Shown: piece after piece, positions 44,102 through 52,185 of the stretch
How the letters are laid out: each line of letters opens with the position of its first letter
How positions within the stretch are numbered: position 1 is the stretch's first letter
Source: Rothia sp. (in: high G+C Gram-positive bacteria)
GTDB taxonomy: Bacteria > Actinomycetota > Actinomycetes > Actinomycetales > Micrococcaceae
DNA: 64,000 nt
Assembly: GCA_030524105.1 (NCBI GenBank)
Contig: JAUNHE010000002.1
Coordinates: 248,001 to 312,000 of the forward strand
Reading direction: 5' to 3'
Made by a program: the position numbers and the translations under genes
The notes under the pieces: model-generated
What the model saw: the letters and a program-made list of their open reading frames with translations, nothing else
Databases searched by the model: none
What the model was told of the DNA's origin: nothing

Positions 44102-44910
44102 TTAACCATCTAGATACCAGCATAGTGGCCACTATTGCTCGTCGAGAAGCCGGTCTAAGTATAAAAAGTCTGGGCACACACCTCATACTTCTTGCCTTAG
44201 CCTTGGGGATGGTTCTGCTATCCCGTACCGCACTCACCCCCAGTGAGGACTTATTTTCTGGCCAGGCTGGGGAGGTTGTAGTTTCCCTCTTTCTCTTTGT
44301 TGCCCTGTCCATTGTAGTGATGATGAATTCAACCCTGGCCGGTGCCTCTATAGCTGATGACCGCGACAAAAAAGTCACCGAAATTCTTTTATCAGCAGCC
44401 CGGCCAGAAGAAATTTATGTAGGAAAGCTGCTAGGGCACTCTCTTGTGGGGACCGGACAAATTATTCTGCTCTGGGGAGTCGTTGTTACCTCCCTTTTCT
44501 CCCTCACCCTTGGACAAGGCGGCGGCGAATTTCCCTGGCTTGCCGCATCCCTAGTCCTCCTCTTTTTCCTCCCGGGATACTTCCTGTTCACCGCCCTGCA
44601 CACTATTGCCGGTGTTTTAGTAAACCGCAATGAGGACTATATGTTCACTCAAATACCAATTCTATTTCTGCTGCTTCTTTCGCTGTGCATCCCATTCGCA
44701 CCGATGCTGGGATGGGGATCACTAACCGAGGGATGGATAGTAGCTCTTTCTTGGCTACCACCCCTGTCTATGGGGACAGCACCTCTAACATATTTAGCGG
44801 GAAACACGCTACCGTGGCTACTCATACTTTCTTGGGTAATGCTTGTTCTTGCTGCCCTATCTCTCATTGCTTTAGGCAGTAGAATTTTTCGACGCCGCAT
44901 CCTGCTGTAA
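44098..44910 (+). CDS. ABC-2 type transporter permease
   Basis: Six hydrophobic helices in 270 residues. The segment ASIADDRDKKVTEILLSAARPEEIYVGKLLG is the cytoplasmic coupling loop of NatB-like ABC-2 permeases. It is shorter than full NatB (about 400 residues), missing the large extracellular loop. Overlaps the ATPase gene by 4 bp. The exported compound is unknown. Confidence 0.85.
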   Translation: MINHLDTSIVATIARREAGLSIKSLGTHLILLALALGMVLLSRTALTPSEDLFSGQAGEVVVSLFLFVALSIVVMMNSTLAGASIADDRDKKVTEILLSAARPEEIYVGKLLGHSLVGTGQIILLWGVVVTSLFSLTLGQGGGEFPWLAASLVLLFFLPGYFLFTALHTIAGVLVNRNEDYMFTQIPILFLLLLSLCIPFAPMLGWGSLTEGWIVALSWLPPLSMGTAPLTYLAGNTLPWLLILSWVMLVLAALSLIALGSRIFRRRILL

Positions 44911-44937
44911 CCAAAATTAAGTGAGCACTGATACCCT

Positions 44938-46398
44938 ATGTTTAATATTTCAGATACGGTGGGGGCACGCGCGACAGTAGTAGGTTCAGGTCCCAACGGT
45001 CTAACCGCAGCAGCGATACTTGCCACCAGAGGGTGGTCTGTTGATATCTACGAGGCGTCAAGCCGCCCAGGCGGAGCAGCTTCATCGATCAGTCTTTTCG
45101 GCGAAGGAACGACCGTAGATATAGGTGCAGCTGCGCATCCCTTTGGTGTAGTTAGCCCAGCCTTTAAAGAACTTGATCTTTTAAATCATGGGCTAACTTG
45201 GTGCTATTCTCCTTACCCGATGGCGCATCCGCTTGAAGGAACTGACGCTGTACTGCTGGAGCACAGTGTAGAAGCAACAGCCGAACGATTAGGAGTCGAT
45301 AACCGCGTATGGCATCAAGTTCATGGGCATGTTGCACAAAATATTGGCAAACATCTAGCTAATATTTTAGGTCCCACAGTACGATGGCCAAAATTTCCCT
45401 TAGAAATGGCAAAATTTGGAGTACTTGCTGCCTTTCCATCAGAACAGCTAGCGAAAGGACTATTTAAGGAGGAAAGGTCCCGGGCCCTGTTCGTCGGTTC
45501 CTCCGTTCATTCCATATCTCCTCCTTCTAAGATGTTCACCGCCGCTTTTGGAATACTCTTCGGATCCCTCGGCATGACTGGAGGTTGGCCAATTGCTAAA
45601 GGGGGTACTGGAGCAATTATCGATTCTTTAATCAGGGTAGTTAAAAAACATGGTGGAAAGATTCATTACAATAGTTCTGTAAATGACTTAAGGGAACTTC
45701 CTCATTCTGACGCAATAATTTTGAATTTAACAGCTGGTCAGGTTTCTAAAATACAAGGTCTGGATACTCCTTACTCTGTCCAACGACGACTAGAGCACTG
45801 GCGCTATGGTACAGCAGTTTTTAAAGTAGATTACCTACTCGACGGTCCAATACCTTGGAGCGACCATGAGGTAGGACAGGCCACTACCGTTCATGTTTGC
45901 GGAACCACTTCTGAAATTGATCGGGCTGAAAGGCTCGCTTCTCGGGGAATTCTTCCGGATCGCCCATTCGTCATGGTGAGTCAACAGCAAATCGCTGATT
46001 CTTCTCGCGGGTCACCTGGAAAGCATGTTATTTCAACATATGCTCACGTCCCCAATAATTATATTGAAGATTATAAAGGGCAAGTAGCCAAGCTAATCGA
46101 AAATCAAATTGAAAGATTTGCTCCACATTTTCGAGACAGAATCATTTCAAAAGTAGAGACTTCTCCTCAAGAATTAGAGCTCCTAAATCCTAATCTTGTA
46201 GGAGGTGATATTGCAGGTGGGGCCATGCACGGAAAACAAATTTTATTTCGCCCCGGAATAACAAATAAACCCTACAAGCTTAATTCAAATATATATATGG
46301 CTTCCTCGTCTACTCCACCAGGGGCAGGGGTGCATGGTATGCCTGGTTATTGGGCGGCTCAGGCTGCTATAGAAGATCTTCGGCGAAATAGTAGCTAA
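44938..46398 (+). CDS. FAD-dependent oxidoreductase, phytoene-desaturase/PYROXD2-like
   Basis: Flavin amine-oxidase-fold enzyme of 486 residues. The dinucleotide-binding motif VVGSGPNGLTAAAILATRGW, followed by IYEASSRPGGAASS, is that of phytoene desaturase-related proteins. A second flavin element lies at the C-terminal SSSTPPGAGVHGMPGYWAAQAA. No crtB, crtE or other carotenoid gene is nearby, so carotenoid synthesis is not supported. It follows the ABC permease by 27 bp and is probably in the same transcript. Codon composition grows AT-rich in the last third. Confidence 0.85.
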   Translation: MFNISDTVGARATVVGSGPNGLTAAAILATRGWSVDIYEASSRPGGAASSISLFGEGTTVDIGAAAHPFGVVSPAFKELDLLNHGLTWCYSPYPMAHPLEGTDAVLLEHSVEATAERLGVDNRVWHQVHGHVAQNIGKHLANILGPTVRWPKFPLEMAKFGVLAAFPSEQLAKGLFKEERSRALFVGSSVHSISPPSKMFTAAFGILFGSLGMTGGWPIAKGGTGAIIDSLIRVVKKHGGKIHYNSSVNDLRELPHSDAIILNLTAGQVSKIQGLDTPYSVQRRLEHWRYGTAVFKVDYLLDGPIPWSDHEVGQATTVHVCGTTSEIDRAERLASRGILPDRPFVMVSQQQIADSSRGSPGKHVISTYAHVPNNYIEDYKGQVAKLIENQIERFAPHFRDRIISKVETSPQELELLNPNLVGGDIAGGAMHGKQILFRPGITNKPYKLNSNIYMASSSTPPGAGVHGMPGYWAAQAAIEDLRRNSS

Positions 46399-46402
46399 GC
46401 AC

Positions 46403-46448
46403 AGCCCCGCTATAGCGCCTGCCTCAAGTGGGGGGCTATAGCGGGGCT
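46403..46448. terminator. 14-bp perfect inverted repeat between convergent genes
   Basis: AGCCCCGCTATAGC (46403-46416) and GCTATAGCGGGGCT (46435-46448) form a strong hairpin with an 18-nt loop. It sits between the FAD enzyme and the Ohr gene, whose 3' ends face each other, so a bidirectional terminator is likely. Neither side has a proper U-tract. Confidence 0.65.
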
Positions 46449-46482
46449 CGGGAGCAGGACTCCATCGACGTCCGGCCGCCTC

Positions 46483-46905
46483 CTACTCGTCGACGACGCG
46501 CACCTCAACCTCAATATTGCCGCGCGTAGCATTAGAATAAGGACACACCCGATGAGCCTGGTCAGCCAGCTGCTGGGCTTGCTCCTGCTCTAGATGAGGC
46601 AGAATCACCTCTAAGACCACGGCCAGCTGATAACCACCCTGCCCATTTGCCTCGATACTAACATTGGCAGCAACAGCCGAATCCCTCACATCGGCCTTAG
46701 CCTGACGGGCAACCAGCTGCAGCGCAGAATGAAAACAGGCCGAATAACCCGCCGCAAAAAGTAACTCCGGGTTAGCCGCCCCGCCGGCACCACCCATCTG
46801 CTCCGGAACAGCAAGATCCATATCAATAATCCCGTCCGGGCTAGCAACATGCCCGTTGCGCCCCTCCCCCGTAGCCAAAGCCTGTGCCGTATATAGTGCA
46901 GCCAT
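46483..46905 (-). CDS. ohr: Organic hydroperoxide resistance protein (Ohr/OsmC family)
   Basis: Thiol peroxidase that reduces organic hydroperoxides. Both redox cysteines are in place: YSACFHSALQL (peroxidatic) and HRVCPYSNATRGN (resolving). The N-terminal LYTAQALATGEGRNGHVASPDG is the Ohr subfamily signature. The ATG at 46905 follows an AAAGGGG site; an upstream in-frame start would add 13 residues. Length 140 is standard. No OhrR regulator is adjacent. Confidence 0.95.
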   Translation of the reverse strand: MAALYTAQALATGEGRNGHVASPDGIIDMDLAVPEQMGGAGGAANPELLFAAGYSACFHSALQLVARQAKADVRDSAVAANVSIEANGQGGYQLAVVLEVILPHLEQEQAQQLADQAHRVCPYSNATRGNIEVEVRVVDE

Positions 46906-46944
46906 CAGCGCGCACCCCTTTCTTTCTCTTAAAACAAGATCCAA

Positions 46945-47275
46945 CCCAGCCTAACCCAGCAAGGGCCACAGCCTAAGGGTAGGGCCCGCCCTTTTAGCCT
47001 CAGGCAAAACAAACAAAGATCAAAAATAAGCCCAGTTAAAAACAGGTGGCCAGGCTCCCCAGCCTGACCACCTGCCCCAACCCACCGTAGTGAGTCAATC
47101 ACACACACATTTTCGCTTCTCAGCAAAGGTCCTCTCGAACCATCTGACTAATATTTAACCTGATCAAGCTAGTAGCAGCATTGAGATAAGGTTAGAGAAA
47201 CCTGTAAAAAACGACTACTTTAAAACTAAAGTTGAAAACAAGAGGCTATTTTTTCAAAAAAGCCCACTTTATAGC
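46945..47275. other. Intergenic region between ohr and the glycerophosphodiesterase
   Basis: About 330 bp. It carries a minus-strand terminator at 47036-47074 and a second weak hairpin right after the glycerophosphodiesterase stop (GGCTAT/ATAGCC, near 47240-47272). The ohr promoter must lie between the terminator and 46905. No gene supported. Confidence 0.5.
47036..47074 (-). terminator. Rho-independent terminator upstream of ohr
   Basis: On the minus strand CAGGTGG, a nested CAGGCT/AGCCTG pair, and CCACCTG form a long hairpin with a GGGG loop and a one-base internal mismatch, followed by TTTTTAA. It likely ends the transcript of the glycerophosphodiesterase gene. Confidence 0.75.
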
Positions 47276-48094
47276 CTACAATTCCCGGTCTTCTTTCAGT
47301 ATTTTGCCAAGTATATCCACTCGATTACTGACAATGCCATCCACCCCCTGAGCCAGCAGCTGGCGCATCTGCTCCGAATCGTCCACCGTCCACACCTGAA
47401 CCTGATAACCAAAGCGATGGCAAACAGCAAGCAGCCGCCGCGTAAGCACAGGAACCCTCAAAGCACCCAGCTCCAGATAATGGGGCACCTGAATAGCTTC
47501 AAAAGGCTCCACCCAATGCCCCAGCACCCGCCGGGCAAAAGGCCAAAGAGAGGGAAAGGTGTAGGCCAGCAGAAAAAAGACATAAATACTAGGTTCTGAA
47601 GCACTAGTTCTAACCTGCTGATCCGGCAGCAGCTCCCTCAAACGCTTAAGAACATAAGTGCGGCGTCGATCCGAAAAAGAAGCAATGCGCACCCGCTGGG
47701 CCGCACCCGCTTGAGCAATAACCTCAGCAGCCTGCTGGGCCGACCCCCAATCCTTAATGTCTATATTAAAATAAAGATCCGGAAATTCCTCTAAGACATC
47801 AGCAAGCAAAGGAATTTTATGCCCACCAGGCAAATTAATATCTTTAATCTCATCCCAGGTCAGCTGACTTAACTTACCCGGCAGGCCGGCCACTCTCCCT
47901 AAACTTGCATCATGAAAAACCAGCACCTTGCCGTCTGCACTAGCCCGCACATCAGTCTCAATCCACTGCACCCCCTGGGCTGCGGCAGCAGCAAAAGCCG
48001 CCACCGTATTCTCTGGGCAGTCTAAAGCCAGCCCACGGTGGGCATAAGGCTGGCAGGCAGACAGCCCGGAATAAAGGTCAATAGATTTAAACAC
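47276..48094 (-). CDS. Glycerophosphodiester phosphodiesterase
   Basis: Hydrolyses glycerophosphodiesters to glycerol-3-phosphate and an alcohol. The TIM-barrel motifs are AHRGLALDCPENTVAAF and IETDVRASADGKVLVFHDASLGR, with the HR, E-N-T and E-x-D residues that bind the metal and attack phosphate. Late in the protein VWTVDDSEQMRQLLAQGVDGIVSNRVD completes the fold. No signal peptide, so cytoplasmic. Starts at GTG 48094, length 272. Confidence 0.93.
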   Translation of the reverse strand: MFKSIDLYSGLSACQPYAHRGLALDCPENTVAAFAAAAAQGVQWIETDVRASADGKVLVFHDASLGRVAGLPGKLSQLTWDEIKDINLPGGHKIPLLADVLEEFPDLYFNIDIKDWGSAQQAAEVIAQAGAAQRVRIASFSDRRRTYVLKRLRELLPDQQVRTSASEPSIYVFFLLAYTFPSLWPFARRVLGHWVEPFEAIQVPHYLELGALRVPVLTRRLLAVCHRFGYQVQVWTVDDSEQMRQLLAQGVDGIVSNRVDILGKILKEDREL

Positions 48095-48153
48095 CCATCA
48101 ACATTACCTACCGGCTGGTAACATATTCTAATTCATTTTAATGTGTTATTAAT

Positions 48154-48999
48154 CTATAGACAGTTTTGCGGCCCCAATCCCCCAGAATCCTGCCTAGTCA
48201 GGTCAGTTAAAATAGCTTCAATAACCTGAGCCACCCCGTCTTGATCAAAGCCGGGACACACCCGCCCTACCGCCTCAATCAAGCGGCTGGAGCCAGAAGC
48301 CATAGCATAACCGGCCCCGGCCCACTGCAACATTTCCACATCGTTGAGCATATCCCCAAAGGCGGCAACCTCTCCGGCTTTTATTCCCCGATCAGCAGCA
48401 AACTGAGCCAGCACCTGCCCCTTATGCAAACCCAACTTAGCCATCTCTACCAGCGGCACATCCTTTAAACCAGCGGTAATAGATAGCCGATCTGCCACCA
48501 CAGGCTGCACCTGCCGGTAAAGCCAATGCACATCTACCCCGTCTAGCTTAAGCAAATACTTAACCACCCCGGCCCGGCTATCCAAACTCCTAGCCAAGGG
48601 ACCGTAAATAACCCTGGCAGTATCTAAAGCCGGCGAATCCAGCTGCTGCCCCTGAATATAAACCGTATCCAGGGTCTCCATAATAAAAGTTGCAGCCGGA
48701 AACATCCCCTCCAAAACCAGGTGCACCGCGGCAATATCGGCCATACTGGCTAGCTCTACCCGCTCAATAGAATCGCTACCCATATGGTAAAGAACAGCCC
48801 CATTAGAGCAAATAGCGTAAGAATCGTGCTGCAGCTGCTCCCGCAGCGGCGTCAGCCAACGGTGGGGACGGCCAGTTACAAAAACAAGCTCTAACCCGGC
48901 AAGCGAAGCAGCCCGCAGGGCGGCAAGGGTTCTAGGCCGAAACCTAAAATCCGGCCCCAGCAAGGTTCCGTCCAAATCGCTGGCAATCAGCCGAATCAT
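48154..48999 (-). CDS. HAD-superfamily Cof-type phosphatase
   Basis: Class IIB HAD hydrolase of 281 residues. Motif I is ASDLDGTLLGPD, motif II is FVTGRPHRW and motif IV is FGDMLNDVEMLQWAG. Substrate unknown, probably a sugar or nucleotide phosphate. The next gene upstream on this strand, the PEBP-like one, ends 3 bp before this start, so it is translationally linked to that gene and the fructokinase. Confidence 0.88.
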   Translation of the reverse strand: MIRLIASDLDGTLLGPDFRFRPRTLAALRAASLAGLELVFVTGRPHRWLTPLREQLQHDSYAICSNGAVLYHMGSDSIERVELASMADIAAVHLVLEGMFPAATFIMETLDTVYIQGQQLDSPALDTARVIYGPLARSLDSRAGVVKYLLKLDGVDVHWLYRQVQPVVADRLSITAGLKDVPLVEMAKLGLHKGQVLAQFAADRGIKAGEVAAFGDMLNDVEMLQWAGAGYAMASGSSRLIEAVGRVCPGFDQDGVAQVIEAILTDLTRQDSGGLGPQNCL

Positions 49000-49002
49000 T
49001 AG

Positions 49003-49521
49003 CTAGTGCTCTTGGTGGGTCACCGTCAAAAAGGCCCGCGCCAGCCCGTGAAAATACAGTTGAAAGTTCACGGCTGCCGCGCTGGTGTTTTGGTCCACAT
49101 CAAGCTGGTCAACATCAAGGGCAGTCACACAAAAAATATAGCGGTGCTTCCCGTGCCCTGCCGGCGGTGCACAACCCAAAAAACCCCTGCCCCCAGCATC
49201 GTGAGGGTGCTGAACACCGGGCAGATTTGCGGTTTCACCGCGAGCAATCTCCGTAACCGAGGCCGGAATATTAGATAAGCACCAGTGCCAAAAACCACTG
49301 GGTGTTGGAGCATCCGGATCAAAACAGGTCACAACAAAAGACTTAGTCTCCTCCGGAAAACCAGACCAGCTTAACTGCGGGCTACAGTCCTGGCCACCTT
49401 CTACACCAAAGAGAGCAGAAAGCATCCAGCGCGGGGCAGCCTGGCCCTCACTCACATCGTGCGAAGTTAAACTAAAAGTTGGCAAAGGGGGTAAATCCTC
49501 GTAGGGATGGCGATCAAGCAC
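49003..49521 (-). CDS. YbhB/YbcL family (PEBP/RKIP-like) protein
   Basis: Phosphatidylethanolamine-binding-protein fold; the function of bacterial members is unclear. Conserved elements are PQLSWSGFPEETKSFVVTCFDPDAPTPSGFWHWCLSNIPA, with the DPDAP and HW ligand-site motifs, and KHRYIFCVTALDVDQL. Length 172 is normal. The GTG start at 49521 lies immediately after the fructokinase stop (49524), and its own stop precedes the HAD gene by 3 bp. Confidence 0.92.
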   Translation of the reverse strand: MLDRHPYEDLPPLPTFSLTSHDVSEGQAAPRWMLSALFGVEGGQDCSPQLSWSGFPEETKSFVVTCFDPDAPTPSGFWHWCLSNIPASVTEIARGETANLPGVQHPHDAGGRGFLGCAPPAGHGKHRYIFCVTALDVDQLDVDQNTSAAAVNFQLYFHGLARAFLTVTHQEH

Positions 49522-49523
49522 GC

Positions 49524-50480
49524 TTATTCACCTTTCTTCCTTCTCTTTTCTAACTCGTCCAGCAGCTCCTGACGAGTGGGCGGGTTTGCACCCTGCCGGG
49601 AGACCGTAATACCGGCTGCCGTAGCCGCAAAGTTAAGAATATCCTCAAGCTCTTTGGCAGTTAGCTCAGCCAATTTCTGGGCTGCACCCGTCCCTTCAAT
49701 TCCGCGGTCCAGCAGGGCAGCAAGCAGGGCAGCCATTAAGGAATCACCGGCACCAACCGTATCTGCAACCTCAACCCGATAAGCTGGAACAGCCACACCG
49801 GCAGGGGCAGTCACCCTATTAAGAGCCCACGGGCCAAGCTCACCCCGGGTAACAACCAGTAAAGAAACACCGGCCTGGAGAAAAGCCAAGGCAGACTGCT
49901 CCACGGTGCGCTGAGGGTAGAGCCAGAGTAAATCCTCATCAGAGGCCTTAAGCACATCCACGTAGGGGGCAATAGCCTGCACCCAGTTTCTGGCCTCAGA
50001 AGCATCCGGAACAATAGAGGGACGGCAGTTAGGGTCGTAAGAAATCAAGGCCCGTGAGTGCCCAGCCCGCACGGTTTCCAGCACAGCATGTGCTCCAGGC
50101 TCTAGCATGGCAGCAATAGAACCAACATGAATGGCACTCGATTCGGACGCTGCCCGGCTTAAGGCCTCCTGGGCCTGATCTAAGGACCAGTCAATATCAA
50201 ACTGATACTGGGCGGCACCGTCCTGCTGAATGTTAGCCCGAGCCGTGGAGGTCCTCTTGTGATCGGAGCCAACCGGCAGCTTAACCTCCGAATTTCGCAG
50301 GTGCTGGTCTATAAGTTGGCCGTACTGATCGTCACCGTAGCGGCCAATAAATTCTGCCTGCTGGCCCAGCCGCGAAACCCCCACAGCTACGTTCATGGGA
50401 GAACCTCCCGGATGAGCGCGGCTCGGTTGCTGCGGACGATTAACAATATCTACCAGGGCTTCCCCCACAACAGTTAACAT
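49524..50480 (-). CDS. PfkB-family carbohydrate kinase (fructokinase-like)
   Basis: Ribokinase-fold kinase of 318 residues, probably phosphorylating fructose or another hexose. The N-terminal motif GGSPMNVAVGVSRLG and the C-terminal ATP/anion motif DTVGAGDSLMAALLA, with the catalytic Asp, are clear. It heads a three-gene minus-strand set with the PEBP protein and a HAD phosphatase, and is divergent from the GAPDH gene, with no PTS or transporter gene near. Confidence 0.9.
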   Translation of the reverse strand: MLTVVGEALVDIVNRPQQPSRAHPGGSPMNVAVGVSRLGQQAEFIGRYGDDQYGQLIDQHLRNSEVKLPVGSDHKRTSTARANIQQDGAAQYQFDIDWSLDQAQEALSRAASESSAIHVGSIAAMLEPGAHAVLETVRAGHSRALISYDPNCRPSIVPDASEARNWVQAIAPYVDVLKASDEDLLWLYPQRTVEQSALAFLQAGVSLLVVTRGELGPWALNRVTAPAGVAVPAYRVEVADTVGAGDSLMAALLAALLDRGIEGTGAAQKLAELTAKELEDILNFAATAAGITVSRQGANPPTRQELLDELEKRRKKGE

Positions 50481-50715
50481 GCCTACAATTCTAGGCTATG
50501 GTTGGCCCATCCTGGCCACAAAATGTGGGATTAAGCCCCAATCCACCGGCAAAATTAAAAGGGCCAGCCGTAAAATAAGGAAGTCAAGGGAGCAAACCAG
50601 ATATGCTAGTGCTGCACCTAGAATCCCGGCCCCGGCCGGATAAGGTTCCGGGCCGCAATAACTGCACAGCGCGACGATCGCAACAAGGGAGTTCGATCGA
50701 GGAGGAAGGATACCT

Positions 50716-52161
50716 GTGGCAATTTCTACCGAAAACGCTCACCAACAGTGGCTGACCAGAGAAGCAGACGCCGAAGCCATGATCCCACTCATTGGCCAGC
50801 TTAACCGAGAAAACGGGGTGGTTGTTAACATCCACGGCAGAAGCCTCGTTAACCGCTCGGTCATCCAGATCCTCAAACTACACCGTTTTGCCCGGCAGAT
50901 AGATGCTGAAGAACTAGACCCAGCTAACTCTCTAGGCATGCTTAAAGACCTGCTTAAGCTTGATCTTGGCCCCTGCTCTATTGATATTGCCCAGCTCTGG
51001 GGCAGGTACAAGGAATCCGGCTCTACCGATCTAGCCGGCTGGCTTAACCAGGTACTAGCACAGGTTGCCCACCACAAGAATGCCGCTGCCCTACAGCAGC
51101 AGGATGTTGTCCTCTACGGTTTTGGTCGAATTGGCCGCTTACTGGCTAGGATACTCCTGGAGCGCTCCTCTGGCTCCGGCCTTAAACTCAGGGCAGTAGT
51201 AGTCAGAAAAAATGGGGAAAAAGACCTTTACAAGCGGGCTTCCCTCCTGCGTCGAGATTCGGTACACGGAGCCTTCCGCGGCACAATCCGGGTTGACCTA
51301 GAAAACTCAACCATTATTGCCAACGGCACTCCCATCAAATTTATTTATTCTTCAGACCCAGCCAGCGTGGATTACAGCCAGTACGGCATTGACCAAGCCA
51401 TTCTGGTGGACAACACCGGCCGTTGGCGGGATCAGGAGGGGCTTAGCCAGCATCTGCAGTGCCCGGGAATTGCCAGGGTGCTCCTCACGGCCCCGGGCAA
51501 AGGCCAGCTCAAAAATATTGTCTGCGGAGTCAACGACCACATTATTAATGAGGCAGACAGTATCCTGTCGGCTGCCTCCTGCACCACCAACGCTATTACC
51601 CCCGTGCTTAAGGTCATGGACCAGGAGTTTGGGGTGGAACAGGGCCACGTCGAAACAGTACATTCCTTTACCAACGACCAAAACCTCATCGATAATTTTC
51701 ATAAAGGAGACCGCCGAGGCCGTTCAGCCGCCCTCAATATGGTTCTTACCGAAACCGGGGCTGCTCAGGCCGTTGCTAAGGCCCTGCCCAGCATGGAAGG
51801 TAAGCTCACCGGTAACGCTATTCGGGTCCCCACCCCGGATGTTTCCATGGCTATCCTTAACCTACAGTTGCGGCAGGCACCGGAATCTAAGGAGGCCCTT
51901 AACGCCCTCTTGCGTCAGGTTTCATTGCGGTCTCCACTGCGGCGGCAGATAGACTATACCGATTCCCACGAGGTTGTTTCCACTGATTTTGTGGGTAGCC
52001 GCACCGCCAGCATTGTTGATGGCCTCGCCACCATTGTTAAAGGAAAGAACGCTATTCTTTACCTCTGGTACGACAACGAATTTGGCTACTCCTGCCAGGT
52101 GATCCGGGTAGTAGAAAAGATGGCCGGCAACAGTGTTCCTGTCTTTCCTCAGGCAGACTAG
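50716..52161 (+). CDS. Glyceraldehyde-3-phosphate dehydrogenase, long actinobacterial form
   Basis: Oxidises GAP to 1,3-bisphosphoglycerate. The 481 residues exceed ordinary GapA (about 335) by an N-terminal helical extension of about 125 residues before the Rossmann motif VLYGFGRIGRLLARILL. The catalytic loop is SAASCTTNAITPVLKVM, and the C-terminal WYDNEFGYSCQVIRV is canonical. The long form corresponds to the GapB-type enzyme of corynebacteria and relatives, often favouring gluconeogenesis. GTG start at 50716 has a GAGGAAGGA site. Confidence 0.92.
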   Translation: MAISTENAHQQWLTREADAEAMIPLIGQLNRENGVVVNIHGRSLVNRSVIQILKLHRFARQIDAEELDPANSLGMLKDLLKLDLGPCSIDIAQLWGRYKESGSTDLAGWLNQVLAQVAHHKNAAALQQQDVVLYGFGRIGRLLARILLERSSGSGLKLRAVVVRKNGEKDLYKRASLLRRDSVHGAFRGTIRVDLENSTIIANGTPIKFIYSSDPASVDYSQYGIDQAILVDNTGRWRDQEGLSQHLQCPGIARVLLTAPGKGQLKNIVCGVNDHIINEADSILSAASCTTNAITPVLKVMDQEFGVEQGHVETVHSFTNDQNLIDNFHKGDRRGRSAALNMVLTETGAAQAVAKALPSMEGKLTGNAIRVPTPDVSMAILNLQLRQAPESKEALNALLRQVSLRSPLRRQIDYTDSHEVVSTDFVGSRTASIVDGLATIVKGKNAILYLWYDNEFGYSCQVIRVVEKMAGNSVPVFPQAD

Positions 52162-52185
52162 TCCTACCAAGCCGGGCCATAAGCC

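Noticed and set aside
44938..46398. Carotenoid biosynthesis gene (phytoene desaturase proper)
   Set aside because: No phytoene synthase or geranylgeranyl diphosphate synthase nearby; similarity is only to the general FAD fold.
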